Position numbers and translations under genes: made by a program. The notes under the pieces were generated by a model. The model saw only the letters and a program-made list of their open reading frames with translations. It did not search any database and was not told where the DNA came from. Of a stretch of DNA of 64,000 nt, positions 32,298 through 45,948 are shown one piece after another. Source of the stretch: Fomitopsis serialis. Lineage: Eukaryota; Basidiomycota; Agaricomycetes; Polyporales; Fomitopsidaceae. Each line of letters starts with the position of its first letter. Position 1 is the stretch's first letter. The stretch spans positions 174,148-238,147 of the forward strand of contig NW_025955019.1 of NCBI RefSeq assembly GCF_022376445.1, written 5' to 3'.

Positions 32298-35200
32298 CGT
32301 TCGAACGTTCAAAGGGACCCGAGTCTGTGGGACAAGTTCTCGGAGACCGACCATGGGAAGCACGCCAGCTGGGTTTTTGAGCTATCGGGGATGCGTGATA
32401 ACTCGATACACAGGATAGCAAATCGCGGCGATAAGCAGCTCCACTAGGAGTCAACATTGTTGAAGCGGGATTCTCGAAGCTGTGATGTAAACCGTAAACG
32501 ACACCCTATGTAGATAAGAGCTCACTGTCAATGTGCAATGGCTTAGCGTCGGCGTTCCGCAGACAGGGCAGACGCGCTTGGCATCCGAGATCATCTTAGA
32601 AGCCAATGGGTAGCAGAGATTGTTGGCGTCATTTAATGTCTCTCAGGTCGTACTGAACCCCTGGACTGCCTCGCAGTACCTAGTCACAGCCATCGCAGGC
32701 CTGACCAAGGACAGGACCTGTGGTCGTCCCAGTTCGTGAGCGTTATGAAAGTTTGATGGGCTATTCACTTACAATGAATGAGCTGCGTCAAATGACAGCT
32801 CCGTTGAGTTCATTCGACTCGTGTTCATCGCTTTTTTTAAGTTACTTACCTTTTGCGCGTCACGCCAACGTGGACTGTAGGCGGCGCCACGTAGTTACAA
32901 CTTTTCGGATGGGCCGCGCACCGTGCAGCGTGAAAGCAGGCACACCAGCATGGATACCAGGGGAGAAATATCCGTATAAGACCGTGCAGCTTGCAGGTGT
33001 GCATCGTCGTTCATATTCATCTTTGGTCTAGAGTGAACCCACGCTACCAGTGAACCGGACGCCCGACTCACATCCACCCGCCGCCTGCCAGGCATATGTC
33101 GCGCTAACGTATTAACTGAGACAGCGAATAAGTTCTGAGCCTCAGTATATCGCAGCAAAGTCAGGAGAAGACAAATCGCGGAGGACGAGGGGACCGGTAT
33201 CGTCCAGTCACACGAGTGCCGCATGAACCTGTGATTGACGCCAGTCACGCCACAAACTCAACACAAACGGTCACGGCGCAGTTGCCGCAGTTAACCGTGA
33301 CCTGTACTACGAAGAGTACTAGTGCCAGTGAGTACACGACGTCGGACCTATGGGAGACTGTCACTGAGGTTTTTGAAGCTTGAGGCTCTTGGTATACTGT
33401 AGGGGTCCAACTTCTGACCTTCGCCACTTAGACTGCGGCCGAAACGAGGCACTCAGTGGCTGAAGGTGATTATAATGGCCCATCTGAGATCTCAAACATG
33501 CCACCAGGCCGTCGAAACTGCAAGATCACACTGAAGGTAGGTCTACTTACTGCTGTCATTCATTTCAATACATTCGTGCTTGGGAATCATAGGTGAGATA
33601 CAGTGCTGGAGAGTGGCTCTGGCTGCCGCTGTCAATTACAGCTTCAGGGCTTTCAATGCATTTGCAGTTACGATGTGACACTGTATGACCCTTCCACCTG
33701 CCTCCAGGAAGTGCCGTGTATCATCTCCGACTTCAATCGACCCATCATTTCACTTCGAGTATGCTCACTGGTATCCTGACGGCAACACGACAGCTATCAC
33801 TTCGTTCTTGAACAGTCCCTCAATTACCACATGTGTATAACCTGAATCCTCGCTTATAGATCGTTCACCGCGGGTACCGCGGCCTACCTATAAAATTGCG
33901 TACAGATATCATTGCGCATGCACCGCTTTCGATGTCGCGCCTGGCATGTGGGGAAGAGAATAGAGGCGTGAGTAGTGCAGCCCCGAGGTTTCTCGACCTG
34001 GCCGATCGAGTTGCTCAAGGCGAGTCGTGACTTCGACACTCTGCGCCACAGACAAGCTTAACATTTCTGAACAGTGAATAAAGTCCGAGATGCCCGAGCT
34101 CCTTGCAGTCTTGGATAGTCCGCATCAAATGGTTTGACCTGAAGAGTCAGGATGTCCGCTCAGACATTGCGAGAGGAGCGGACATTCTCATGGACAACGG
34201 ACCCGCTGCGTCGGTGCGCTGCCAACAGCCCAATCCAGGGGGTCTATTTTCTAGGTAAGGTTGCGCATTTAATTGAATGAACACGGCCTCGGTCACATTC
34301 GTATGGCACGCGAGGCCGGTCGGGCTAGTACTACGGGTCAAAATCTCGAGTCTCGACGTGCTACCAGACCTGAGATACAATTTCAGGCGAGTCCCATAGT
34401 ACAGATTATGCTCAAATTTCAGGCATTCAAGGCGCCACGAAGATACTTGAATTCAGCAGTACCGGAGACCAGACTGCTGGACACGCAATGGCAGCATCCG
34501 CCACCGTGACCGCTACGTACGCGTGCACGCCCTGAGTGACCGAGAATAGCAGTGCCTTTCTCTTGGGCGTGTTATCTAGATGGGCTTCTTAACAGCCGTC
34601 TTGAAGGATACCATCGAACGAGGAACGTGTCAGACACGTCGCTCAGCAAATTACGTTTAATTCTGATGCCGGCCTCCCATGCGTAGCGCTTTCGCTGTGA
34701 TTGACTTCTTCCCTACCTGTCCGGACTCTTTGAATTGTGGCTTTGGGCGCGTCTCGCCCACTATTTCAAATGCTGGATGCTATAACGTGCAAAGAGAGTA
34801 AATTTGTAGTCCGTAATACCGTCAAGAGTGTCGTTGATCTGAGCCACACACTGATCCAGCGCGCACGATGGGCTGCTTCTGTGTCCACGCTTTGTGCACT
34901 TCATCGGCAATATTTCATAAAATCATCTGGGTACAAGCGTGTCTCGAGCCCATTGTGTTCTGTTCACGGTGATGTGGAAATTTGGGGTGCGCTTATGGTC
35001 AGCAGTGCTCAGTGTCAACACCAAGAACCCTACTGAGTTAGGCTCGGTAAGGCCTACCTACTGAAAGCTGGCGGTTATACAAATGCACTTTGAGGGTTCA
35101 TGCGACCGAGAGCGTGCTTGGGCCCGGTGGGCAGATTACTATAATACTTCCCGCTGTGTTCAATCTTGCCTAGGTGATACGTCAACCGCACGTTCGGCAC

Positions 35201-35389
35201 AGTCTTTGTCAAATCCACTCGGGGCTTGGCAACATAAGATAGGACACGAATGCTGCTGACTAGTACTGTATACTGGAAATACGAAGTAGATAGAGCACAT
35301 GAGATGCAGGGGTGAAGCACCATGTATCAGTAATGTAAATTCCGCGACCATACGAGCGCAGTCAACGACCAGCGGATATGAAATTTTGG
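32298..35389. other. 3.1-kb gene-free region upstream of DUR3
   Basis: It holds the DUR3 promoter on its left side. Open frames are short, and none could be joined into a recognisable protein. No terminal repeats of a transposon were noticed. Confidence 0.45.
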
Positions 35390-37624
35390 TCAGACACTCA
35401 TGTCCCTCATGTCCGAGACTACTTTAGTAGCCTTCCCCGATCTCGGAGTAAAGGCACACGCGAAGTCCTTGGGATGGCTATTACACCGGTCAGTAGCTAG
35501 AATCACGACGGTCCAGGTGACGACTCGCCTCACGAAGCCCGGCACGAACTCCGCCAGAGGTGTGATTGGGTCGCCATCTTTAGTCATGGCTTTGTTTATG
35601 TTGACGGTTGCAACGAAACTGGCTACTGCGAGCCATATGGTAGTGTCTGCGAACTGCTGCCCGGGACACACACTATTGCGCCGAAGGGAGGGACACTGAA
35701 CTCGCTGTGATGATGAACTTACACTGAAGGGACCTACCGGCGACCAAATCCGAACGCGATATTGCGAGGCTCAAGTAGTTGCAAGGTCTGCTGGTCCATC
35801 TCCAAGAATCGCTCCGGCCGGAATGATTCTGGTTCCGGATACGATTCTTCGTCTTGTGTCATTGCCCTACGTTATTTTGACCATCCAGATGAATTTCTCA
35901 GCAATTGAGATGGACATACCATATATTCGCAATCACCATCGAATTCGCAGGTATACCATAACCTCGATATTTATCGGGCTGAATCGTTCTGTGAGGAATA
36001 CCTGCACAGGTATTAGTTGGGACATGGCAAATTCAACGGGCGCTGTACTACTCGGAACACACCAAGTGGTACAGGACAATTCCATCTGCACGACGCAGAT
36101 TAAAAATCACACAAGTGCCACATAAGCTGATCCCCTTACCGGAATACTTCACGTATGACACACTCCAAGTAAGGCAATGCCTCCCTGTCATCGAAGTCAG
36201 CCAGCCGTTCGGTACCGACAACGAGATCCATTTCTGCTTGGGCCTTCGTATATACTTCGGGGTGCAGAAGCATAGCTAGGATGAAGGTCGACAGTATTAC
36301 CACCGTCTGTGACAGTCGTGAGCATTTACCTGCGCTAAGCACGCCCTAAGCGTGAAAGTGCTTACCGTATCCGTCGCCGCTGTTAGTGACAGTATGAAGA
36401 TTCAGACTGATACGATGGTGTAGAATTATATAGTACTTGCCTCCATATAGGACCCCCGCTGCTGACTTGATGTCGTCCTCGTCCTCCTTGCTAAGGGAGC
36501 CCTGCCGGAGGACTTCCTCCAGTAAAGCGACCGTGAAACACGGAGACGCTGTTCCGGATGCCTGTGGCGCTCATGAGACTGCAACCGGCGGCAGACCAAT
36601 CTACTCACCATAGCATTTCGCACCATCTCGAACGGGGTGTCGAACATCTGCTGCACTACCTTCTTCACATCCGCAGCTTTGCGCTTGAATCCCGCGCCCG
36701 GAAGCCACATGGGCAGGTATTGTACTAGCCAGCACACACACCCTTAGTCGAGTACCGCACAATCAATCGATAGGACACTCACGGCTAGGGAAGAAGTCAA
36801 CAATCATTGACCCGGCGTTCCCGGACTCAACGGTTTCTTTCCCAGCAGATTCCGCGATGTGGATATACTCATCGTCCGCCGACTGGACGCGGTGACCGTA
36901 GGCTATCTCCATTATGAGCGCCGCAGCGTATCTGTAAAACCATGAGGGAATGGAGGAGAGACGCCGACAAGTACTAACCTTCGGATGTGAGGCATAAATT
37001 GCTCAGGCGTCTCGAGCACGCCAGAGAGGAGGGTATAAACTTCTCTTCGTTGAATGTTGCGGTAGCTAAGTAAAGCGTGTTTGTCTTGAAAGGCGCTGGA
37101 AATCCAGCGGCGGTGTTTTCGGAACCGCTCTCCGTATGAAAAGTGCGTTAGGACGTCCCATCCCATCCTGAGCCAGAGGGTGCCGTCAGTAAGCGATTTG
37201 CACAGGAGTCTGAGAGGTCCGTACAAATCCTGCAGTAAGATGAACCGGGGCCTATGCGAGTACTTCGCGCTTCTTTTGTCAAGTAGGTCTTGCGCAACCT
37301 CTAAGGAGTTGATTATAATTGCCGGTGTTCGAAAAAGGCGCGCGTAGACGATGTCACCTGAATCGACGTTCATCAGCACGATCCATCCACACCTATACCC
37401 TCTATCAATTCACCATACAGTACTCCCCATTCTCTAAACGTTCTCTGTTGGCAAATGGAAGGCAGTTGATGGACGTTACCGAGAAAGGGAAACGGCTTCG
37501 GTCCTGGGGGTAGTCGATAAGCAGTAGCTGTTCGATTCTCAGATATCCAGAGCATAAGGAGTCCTACTAGGACGATGCCAGAGAGAAGAGGACAAACTCC
37601 ATCGGGGATCGGGCTCAGAGGCAC
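35390..37624 (-). CDS. Cytochrome P450 monooxygenase
   Basis: About 13 exons join in phase from Met 37624 to stop 35390. Exon 1 is 37624-37414 and exon 2 starts at 37357. The N-terminal membrane anchor ([18 protein letters not shown]) is followed by the Pro-rich hinge [13 protein letters not shown]. Then come [11 protein letters not shown] (helix C WxxxR-like), the I-helix GAATDTTV, EVFRW (ExxR), FRPERF (PERF) and the heme loop FGFGRRVCPGQ with the Cys ligand. This is a microsomal class II P450 of the type multiplied in wood-decay basidiomycetes for xenobiotic, lignin-fragment or terpenoid oxidation. The substrate is unknown. One intron has a GC donor (36440) and another probably does (35528). 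A TTTATAAA element lies 30-40 bp upstream of the start. Confidence 0.93.
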
Positions 37625-40600
37625 GACTGCGAGATATCGATCCTGTCAACGATCGTTTATAAAGGGAGTGGTTAGCCCCAGACGCTAGCATCGGGATACT
37701 CCCGCGCGAGAGCCCGGGTCGCCCGCCGATGGTTTGCCTTGAACAATTGCGCCCAAACGATGAGTCTGAAGATAGGTCGGTCTTCTCGGCAGCCGGCAGA
37801 AGGTATAGAGCTCACATATAAGTATCTGTTGACTCTGTTGAACAATCCAACTTCTCTCGAGATCGGGTCCTGTCAGCTCTCACGGTCTACATCCCTGCCC
37901 AGCCAACTGCCCGATGCATGGCGCAATCGCGATACCGGGCCATCGAGTCCTGATCTGCATTACATGTCGACATTGCACGAGGCTGGCGCGGCGGTTCCTT
38001 TCACCTCCGCAAGATAGGTAAGCGTTTTAGCTGTTCCTTCGATTTGCAATGCTTCAGTAATACAAGCAACACCAATACAGAAGCATGAAGCTCTAGAGCT
38101 CGGGTGCCCGATAATGCCGGCCAGACCCAAGATGCCAGTATATGATGGAGATGGACGCCAGTACTTACTTGAGCTGACTGGCGCCACAGCTTTGCCCACG
38201 TTCCCCTTTCATCTAGTCTCGCACATGCATGACATGTTCGGCATAGTACCTGGGACACACGAGGAAGAGACGGTGAAACCGCAGGAAGCAACATGGCAGA
38301 GTCACGACGGCGCCATCAATTTTCGTCCTTTACATATCTCCGGACACCGGCGGAGCGACGTGGCGACGTACCTTATGTATTGAATAAGTCGTTCTATTGT
38401 TCCAGTGACATATTAGCGCGACCTGACGCGGTTTCTCACTGCAAGGCCGAACAATACAGTCAACAAATGCCGAAAGCATGACACGAGCCGAGATGCAACG
38501 AACCAGATGCTGTCAGTGTCACTGTAGTCGAGGATCTAGAAGTACTACTAGTAGTTACGAGTGGTCGCCAGTGAAGCTAGTGAAGTCTAGTAGTGAGTGA
38601 CCACGGAGCAGACAAACATCGCTAACTTACGTCCGCGTCGATTCTCGAAGACATCGGACTTCAGTCTGACAGGCGCCCGTTCAACCACAATGTCAGACCA
38701 CGTGATCTAAGTAAGGTTACGAAGTTACTTACATCTCGTTCAAATCTCGTTTCACGTTTCTTACAGCACTATGATGTCCACTACTTATGTAGTGATCTCT
38801 CAGGTCTTTGACTGTCACGGTACTGCAGCTCCCGAAACCCATGATCATCGAAAACGAAGACACACTGAGTGGTTGTCGGCCCGGGACCATCGAAATGTGA
38901 GTGAAGCTCTAGTGCCTCATACTAACACTGTGGGAACGATGAGCGCGGGGAACAGTTGAAACGGCGGTCGATGAACCGCAGAGAATTGATGTGACAGAGG
39001 AGTTAACACCAGTGACCTCAGCGTTTTCAGGAAGCAGGGATGGCGGGGACGTGCAGATGGTCGGTCATGTCAGCCGCCTGGGCCGCTTAGGCTTTGCTCA
39101 CAATGGATCCGTGTGTGGTACGAGACGCTGGAAGTGGCCTTCCCCTGTTTGCTAACTTCAGTACATATGTCTTAGATGGTCCCTGACCCGACCCTCGATT
39201 TGTGAAAGCTACAATCGAGCGATACTTAGTGGCTGCTCTGCAAGCCGACACGAAATGTAGAACGGGCGTCGCCGCAACATGAAGGAACCACGAGTGCGCC
39301 GCCATTTCCATCTTGTTGTGTTCGACTTGCTGACCTAACATCCGTTCATAGTCGGACGTTGACGCGTGTTGCTTGTTCGCCGATCTATATATGACGGTTC
39401 ATCTGGGTGCGCCATGGCTACAATTCAGATGGATAAACTGACAGAGCATGCAGCCGTAGCGCGCGCCAGGATCAGCGATGTCTAAGGGAAACTAACTTGC
39501 GCATGCGTTGGGCACGGCGTAACCTCACGAGCAAACTCACGAGGCTACGCAGCCTCAGACCCTGTACTAGTCTTCGTTTCGATGAAGCTGTCATGACCAC
39601 CCCTTTACTACTGTCTGACACGTAGCGACTACTGTCGTACATACACAAAAGTGACGTTCCCTGCGGTGTCTTAGATCCTTGCTGGCGCTCAATACTCGTG
39701 TACGTGTCAATGGCGGGCTCCTACTAAGGGCGTTTTCACGTACTGACAATGTCGCCTGCAGGCTGCACTTGACGTGGCCATCGAAATTGCAGCAAGAACA
39801 TGAAGCTTCAGCAACAACTCGCGAAGCCAGTGATTTTCGGTCGGCGATACAAACACTCAAGTTGACACGGAGCCGCTAGCACGTCTTGGTCTAGCAACAT
39901 ACACGCCTATGACCTTCTAGCCTGCGCTCGCAAGCTTGGAGATCGCATAGCATCGCATTAGAGTCGACAAGAACGCACCCGCGGTTCAAATTTATAAATC
40001 TACCGGCTTCAACGAATCTTTCAACGCATGGCCGAGATAGAGATGAAGGTGCGCAGCTGCTCTTCTGGGATCCCGGCGGCGGGTAGCACATATTACTATA
40101 ATCGGACATGTTGTGACCGCTCTATGGACTTCTAAACTAGATCGCGGGCTTAGCCTACAAATGTGCGGCTCAGCTGATACTTCGCGTTTCCACCAGGGCC
40201 GCGCGGCAGCGGTGACGTCGCGGCAACTCTTCACTGGTGGACCCTGGATAAGCACACTGGAGGTGCGTAGTCCACGGCATGTTCTCGCGTGCCTATCGGC
40301 GCACGGAATAATCCTTCCTTTGTGGTTCTAGTGTACATGGGTATGTCGTCAGTTTTTCAGATGAGCACGTTGCTCGGAATGCTTTCGAGGGGCGCATTCA
40401 GTAACACAGTGGATAGAAGCGTTCGGCGCCGGATGGTTGCAGCGCGTACTTACCTCGTTCTGTCCGCCAGACCTTACAAATTCTTTGGGATGCGGCACAA
40501 CACAAGCACGCCCGACGTCTCTTCGCTGCCTTCGCCATCAAGGTGTGCCGGCTCGTTCATCACGTCATTACCCCCTCACGCCCACGGGCACAGGATATGT

Positions 40601-42444
40601 TCACTAAACTCGTTGTATCAAGGGTCTCTATTACAGACGACGCGCGGCCACGTCAAGAATAACAGCCAGGTATCTGTTCCATCCCCCGCGGCAGTGGCGA
40701 CGCGCCGCGAGCATGGAACACCAGCTCGATGACCGTCAAGTCCAACGACAGATATCCATGATAACGGACGCACATTGGTATCCCTGCGCGCACTCAGAGA
40801 ACTGACCGCCTGACGTAGATACACTGCCTTGACCTCCCTCGACCACAGATCTTCCTCTGTGTAAGGGGGACATCCGAGAAGCATGCAAAACGAGATGTCA
40901 GCAGCGTCTGTTGCAAGCTGATGGGCGTGTTTGCCATGATCCGAATTGAACACGTGTCAGCGTGGAAGAGGCTCTGTGGCTCCGTGAAGCCTGGGCGGAG
41001 GATAAGATGGCATGAGGAACAGGTGAGGCGAGACGATAACTCTGTGATCGCCCCTTCGCCGCCCAACCGTTGTGTCCGCGTTGCTCTTCTCCCTTCGAAC
41101 TGCTCTTTCCGGGGCGTGTGCCAGAAGATCCCGAACACCTGCGGTGCGAGACGCTTCCTTCGCAGCCGATACCGTCAAGTCCGCTGTATGAGATCTGAAC
41201 AGCTATCTCGTGGGATGAGATCTAGCGTGTTGCCTGTCCAATTTGCCAGGAAGCTATGACCACCGCCCGTGGCGCGCACGTCCATGTCCCTCAAAAATAT
41301 ATGCTGCGTTTGTGCGCAACTCACTGACATAAGACCTGTCTCTCTCTCGGCACACGAGCTACCAGCGAGTGTCGCCTCCTCACAATCCCAACCGCGATCC
41401 GAACACATTACAGGCGATATGTGCGAGTACGAATTGTAAGACTTCTTTACTGTTGTGCAAACGTTTCCGGGAGCATTGTCTGACTGTGATGAATAGCATA
41501 GGTGATTACTACCGGGGATGCCAGGTAGGGAGCCGTACCATATCATCTGTGGGTCACTCGTATCTCTGACTTACTCGGCAATTCACCAGCACTTTCACGG
41601 GCGGTATCACTCGGGGGAGCGATTCGACTGCAATTCCCCACATTGCAAGACAAGCTCAGCACATGCACATGCCAAGGGCTCGAACTGTGGTTGTTCAGCG
41701 GTGCGTCGTCCTCGATGCTGTCGTTCCAGAGCGCCTCGAGCGCTGAACTACCCACACGGCTTCGTTCTAGGTTGAGACAGATCGCAACCGCGTTCAGAAC
41801 ATGTTCTACACCAAGCATGAAGATTGCCAAGGGCGGTGACTTCTCTGGCGTTCACCCTGACGGGCGGCCATCCGCCCTATGTCTTCGCGTTCGCTGTTGT
41901 GTTCGGTCATCATTGTGCTAATATTACTATCTCCACTCTCGTGCTCGCCTTCATGCTCGCCTGCATGCCATGTGTTTGAGTGAATTCTGCGGCGGTTTGC
42001 CAGCGACCCAGTCAGCGCTCTGCTCTGGTTTGGGGCACCCCCGTTGAGTGTGGCGTACTAGCTGGACTGGAAGTCCTTTCTCTTCACTTCCCGGGTGCTG
42101 TGGCCCATTCCACGAGGAGCATACGAATGAGCTATTCAGTGGGCTATACCGCTCATGCAGCTCTCACAGGTAACAAGGCACATGGAGCGTCGGACGAGGA
42201 GTGTGCAACAGCAGGTCTGCTGTACTCGCAGCTTACCTTATCCGGACGTACTGCAAGACTGCTCAGGCCTGAACCCCTCCATGTGCCAGTCTACTATATT
42301 GACGGACACTATGGAGGGCAAGGGTACTAGTAGGGACGCTCAAGCTTCGATGCGAATGTCAACTGGGCGTCGTGATATCTATTCTACAGTCGTCTGTACC
42401 AGACCTACCAACTCATACACCATACATCCATCTACACGATGCGC
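37625..42444. other. 4.8-kb gene-poor region
   Basis: The largest gap in the window. I found no complete gene. One short minus-strand segment near 41221-41320 resembles an FAD-oxidase motif (see findings). No LTRs, reverse transcriptase or transposase motifs were recognised. Confidence 0.45.
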
Positions 42445-44552
42445 TCACAGGTGACCGCACTGATGAATGAGACTGGGCCTAGGGCAGCACCGTCTCCACA
42501 TGCTCAGCCGCGCCTTCTTCTCTATGCTGCCGGAAATGCTTCGCTCTCCTGCAACCTCCTCAACTCGAGACACACCTCCATCATCAGCATTCGCAGCCGC
42601 CCTCTTTTCCCTCCTCAGCCGCTGCGTCGCAGCGTCAGCGCGCGGGACGACCGACCACTGCAGAGCGCTGGTCCATCCACGTCCTGGCCCTGGCTCAGGC
42701 TGTACGCTGTCTTGACTGCCCGTATTGTCTTGCAGTGCCCGCTCCTTCTCGAGCCATACTCACGGAAGAGCATGTCTATCGACTCGAGCGTCTGCCCTGC
42801 TGTCTCAGGGTAGAACGCCCAGACTATGCTCGCATTCACGAGGTTCAGCGCGGCGAAGATGACGTACGTCCGCCACCCGATGTTCTGCAGCGCAGGCGGG
42901 GTGATCTCTACGACCTAGACGTGGTACGCGTGAGCGACACTGCAGTGCGAGCTACGTTCCGTTGGGTGGAGATACGTACGAGGAAGTTCCCGAGGAAGTC
43001 GGAAGCCGTCGCGAGCGCAGCACCCTTGGCGCGGATCTTGAGCGGAAGGATCTCTGCGGGGTACACCCACACGGTCGCCATCCATCCTGTTGACCGTCAC
43101 ACGGGTTCAGGAGTCTGTCCGTTCGAAGATACTCTGGAACGTACCCCATGTAAAGCACGATTCGTATAGGAACACGAAGAACACGGCAGCGATGTTGGAG
43201 CTCGGGTTGTCCACTGCGACGCAGATGGCTTCGAGGACGAGGACAACCATCTGTCCGAGGGCCATGCTGATCCAGAGCTTCCGTCGCCGACACGGTCGAT
43301 GGTGTACCACTGACGGGTCACATCCACTGAACGGAGGGATCGATGAGGGGTAAGAAGACGGCACTCACTGTGACGAAGGACGCTATCATTACCACACCTG
43401 GACCCAGCATCCGAAGAAGAGCGCGCGTTCTTGGGACATACCCAGGCTGACCTCGAAGAGAGTCGGTGCATAGTATGTCACGATGTTTATCCCTGTGCAG
43501 AGCACATGAAGGACATCCCTCACCAATCCTGACAGGTGAGGACATACCTGTCATCTGCTGCATGAACTGGATGCCGATCGCAAGGTACAGTCGCTTGTCC
43601 GCTGATATGCCGTGGCCCTTGAACAGGTCCGTCCACGTCCCTTCTTCATCGCGCTCGATCTCGATCGCCTCGATGATCTCCCTCGCTTCCTGCAGAACCA
43701 CCGGGTGGTCCGTAGACAGCCCTCGCAGCTTGGCGAGCACCTCAATCCCGCGCTCGGGCGTAGGGTCATGGCGAATCAGCCACCGCGGCGTCTCGGGCAT
43801 GAACATCGTCAGGAAAATGACATAAATCGCGAAGATGCCCTGGAAGAGCAGCGGGAACCGCCACTGGATCGGCCCCGAGTAGAAGTAGAACGCGTAGTTC
43901 ACCCAGTAGGTGAGCACTATCCCGCCGATCATCGACGTGAGCTGGCAGCACAGTTGCCATCCTCTATGCTCGGGTGGCGTGATCTCGCTCTGGTACACAG
44001 GCGTCACTGTGTGCGCACGAAGATGCGGGGTTGAAATGGTCCGTCAGCGAGGTTCTCCCGGCGCACGCGTCGAAGCGCAGGACGGGCTTACCGGACGTTA
44101 TGTACCCAATCCCTGCCGCGAAGCCCGGGTCAGCCTTGAAGACGCGAGAGCACGCGACTGCCAGTGATAGCGCACTCACCAATGCCCGTGATGACCCGTG
44201 CGAACATCATCTGGATCCTCTCGTAGGACGTGCCCATGAGTATCACGCCGACGAGCAGGATGGTCGTGCCCAGGATGAGCGTCCGCTTCCTCCCCAGGGG
44301 CTCCGTCGTGCACGCGGCGGCGAGGCCGCCCACGACCGCGCCGACGTCGTAGAGCGCGGTGATGGTGCTCATCATGATCGTCGAGGGGTTGCCCATCTGC
44401 TCGAGCCAGTATTTGGAGAGGACCACGCCGGACATGACGCCCAGGTCATAGCCGAAGAGGAGGAAGCCGACGCTGCAGACAGAGGTGAGTGCGCCGATGA
44501 GAGGAGTACCTGAGAGGCCGGCGACGCCCGTCTTGGTTGGTAGCTTCACCAT
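42445..44552 (-). CDS. MFS sugar transporter, two apparent one-base frame breaks
   Basis: Exon 1 (44552-44180) starts MVKLPTKTGVAG with LLFGYDLGVMSGV, PLGRKRT and MFARVITGIG. A 21-nt exon follows, then VTPVYQSEITPPEHRG, MPETPRWLIRHDP, QFMQQMTGINIVTYYAP, TIDRVGRRKLWI, VWVYPAEILPLKIRAKGAA, FYPETAGQTLES and a basic cytosolic tail ending HQCGHL. These are the signature motifs of the 12-helix sugar porter family (PESPRW/RGR/PETAG types), so it imports hexoses, disaccharides or polyols by proton symport. Near 43392 and 43286 one base seems missing (GGG to GG and GGCC to GGC on the coding strand). The flanking codons are intact. If real, the breaks would remove the last third of the transporter. Confidence 0.88.
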
Positions 44553-45276
44553 CGTCGCGAAACGTTGTAGGCCTGGACCGCTGAGGGGGCGTGAGGCAGG
44601 TTATCTAGAGCGACGATAGCAGTCAGCGAGAGCAAGCTGCCAGTTTACCTTCTTATCCCCCATGTTCGTTGGGAGAGAAGTGACCTGAATGGCTATGGAG
44701 TCAGGTCAGGTGTCGGGGAGCGGACCGCCATTCTTCTGTTGCCCACTGACAAATGGCCTCGCGAGCTTGAGGGTTCTTGCAGATAGAGCGCACCCAAGCG
44801 ATCGACGGCATTTGCACTTAAACACCAAACGGAATGCGGGGTCGCGTCGTGGCGCCACATTGGCCCCGTGAGGAAGTCTGTGCTTACCCAGGATGACGAA
44901 CGCACACACTAGTTAGGCTAGCGTGAACGGGCATCACTGTGAGCGGTCGCGGGCACTAACACTGGGGAGCAGCTGATGATGTGACTGCCTGCGAATGCGA
45001 ACGCAGTCTGCACGCCTCTTGTGAGAAGGACACGAGATCCGCCTAATAGCGGCAGCACTGTGGACTCATACGGAAGGTTTGGTGTTGGGAGAAAGGAGGA
45101 ACCAGGCTGGAAGCATACCATTGCGTGCGGTGACGAATGGCTAATTATATAGCAGTGTCCGTCATATGCATGTTAGATCCTACAGAGTCAGATCGAATGT
45201 CCTGTCCGTTCGCGTCCTCCGCACTACGACGCTGCACCAACCCAGTACTGATCAAGCATTCAGCGTATGCCTTCCT
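44553..45276. other. Intergenic upstream of the MFS gene
   Basis: 724 bp holding the MFS promoter and the 3' end of the next minus-strand gene. No gene recognised. Confidence 0.5.
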
Positions 45277-45948
45277 TCACAGGACCAATGCAATAGCACC
45301 GGCGCCGACGCCGAGAGCCAGCTTCCACTGCTCTGCCTGCAGACCCACCGCAGCGCCGGTAGAGGTAGTAGCAGTGCTGGGGGCCGACGTGGATCTCGAC
45401 GATGATGCGGGCTGCCTCGTCGACGTCGACGTTGAGGTGGAAGTAACGCTCGCCACGGAGCCCGACCCTGAGCGCGTCGTCTCGGTGCTCGTACTGGAAA
45501 CCGGGAATGTAGACGCCGAGACAGAGGGGGTGGAGGAGAAGCTCGAGGACGTCTCCGACCTGAGCATGCCAGTTAATGTGACGCATCCGCAAGATTATGG
45601 ATGGGATGAGTTGCTCACGATGAGCTGCTCGGGAACGACTCTGTGCTCCTGGTCATACGATCAACAAGTGTCTGGGATATGCACAGAGTAACTTACTCCG
45701 ACGTGGAACTCCTGATCATTTGTAAACGTGTCAGATTATCCTTTAGTCATAGTCCATGAGGCTACTCACACACTGGCAGAGGAGATCACACTGGTGCTCA
45801 AGCTGAAGGTCGGGAGGATACTGAGCGGGTCCGAGGGATGAACAGACAGCGAAGACGTGCTGCTGCTCTCCGTTTGTGGCACAGCATACCCTATACCACT
45901 GGCTAGAGCAAGCGCAACTACGAATATCAGAGAACGCATAAAAGTCAT
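45277..45948 (-). CDS. Secreted Ser/Thr-rich protein with GPI-anchor-type C-terminus, A
   Basis: Three exons join in phase. Exon 1 starts MTFMRSLIFVVALALASG at 45948. A tiny middle exon lies near 45702-45715. The long last exon runs from SETSSSFSS to the stop at 45277. After the signal peptide (~22 aa) the protein is almost entirely Ser/Thr/Val/Pro, including a TSTSTSTST run. It ends GAAVGLQAEQWKLALG and a hydrophobic tail (GVGAGAIALVL), typical of a GPI-attachment signal. It would be a heavily O-glycosylated wall or membrane-anchored mannoprotein. No catalytic domain is present. A TATAAA element lies about 90 bp upstream (near 46038-46043). Divergent to gene B at 46960, with which it shares the C-terminal signature. 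Confidence 0.78.

Noticed and set aside
35480..35671. P450 C-terminus read straight through as [17 protein letters not shown]...HPKDF
   Set aside because: The extra 17 residues are not P450-like; removing a 51-bp GC-AG intron gives the expected FVSHPKDF, although the unspliced frame is also open.
45137..45691. Plus-strand frame of 184 codons rich in Val/Asp/Glu
   Set aside because: It is the mirror of the Ser/Thr repeats of the minus-strand GPI-type gene; it has no signal or domain of its own.
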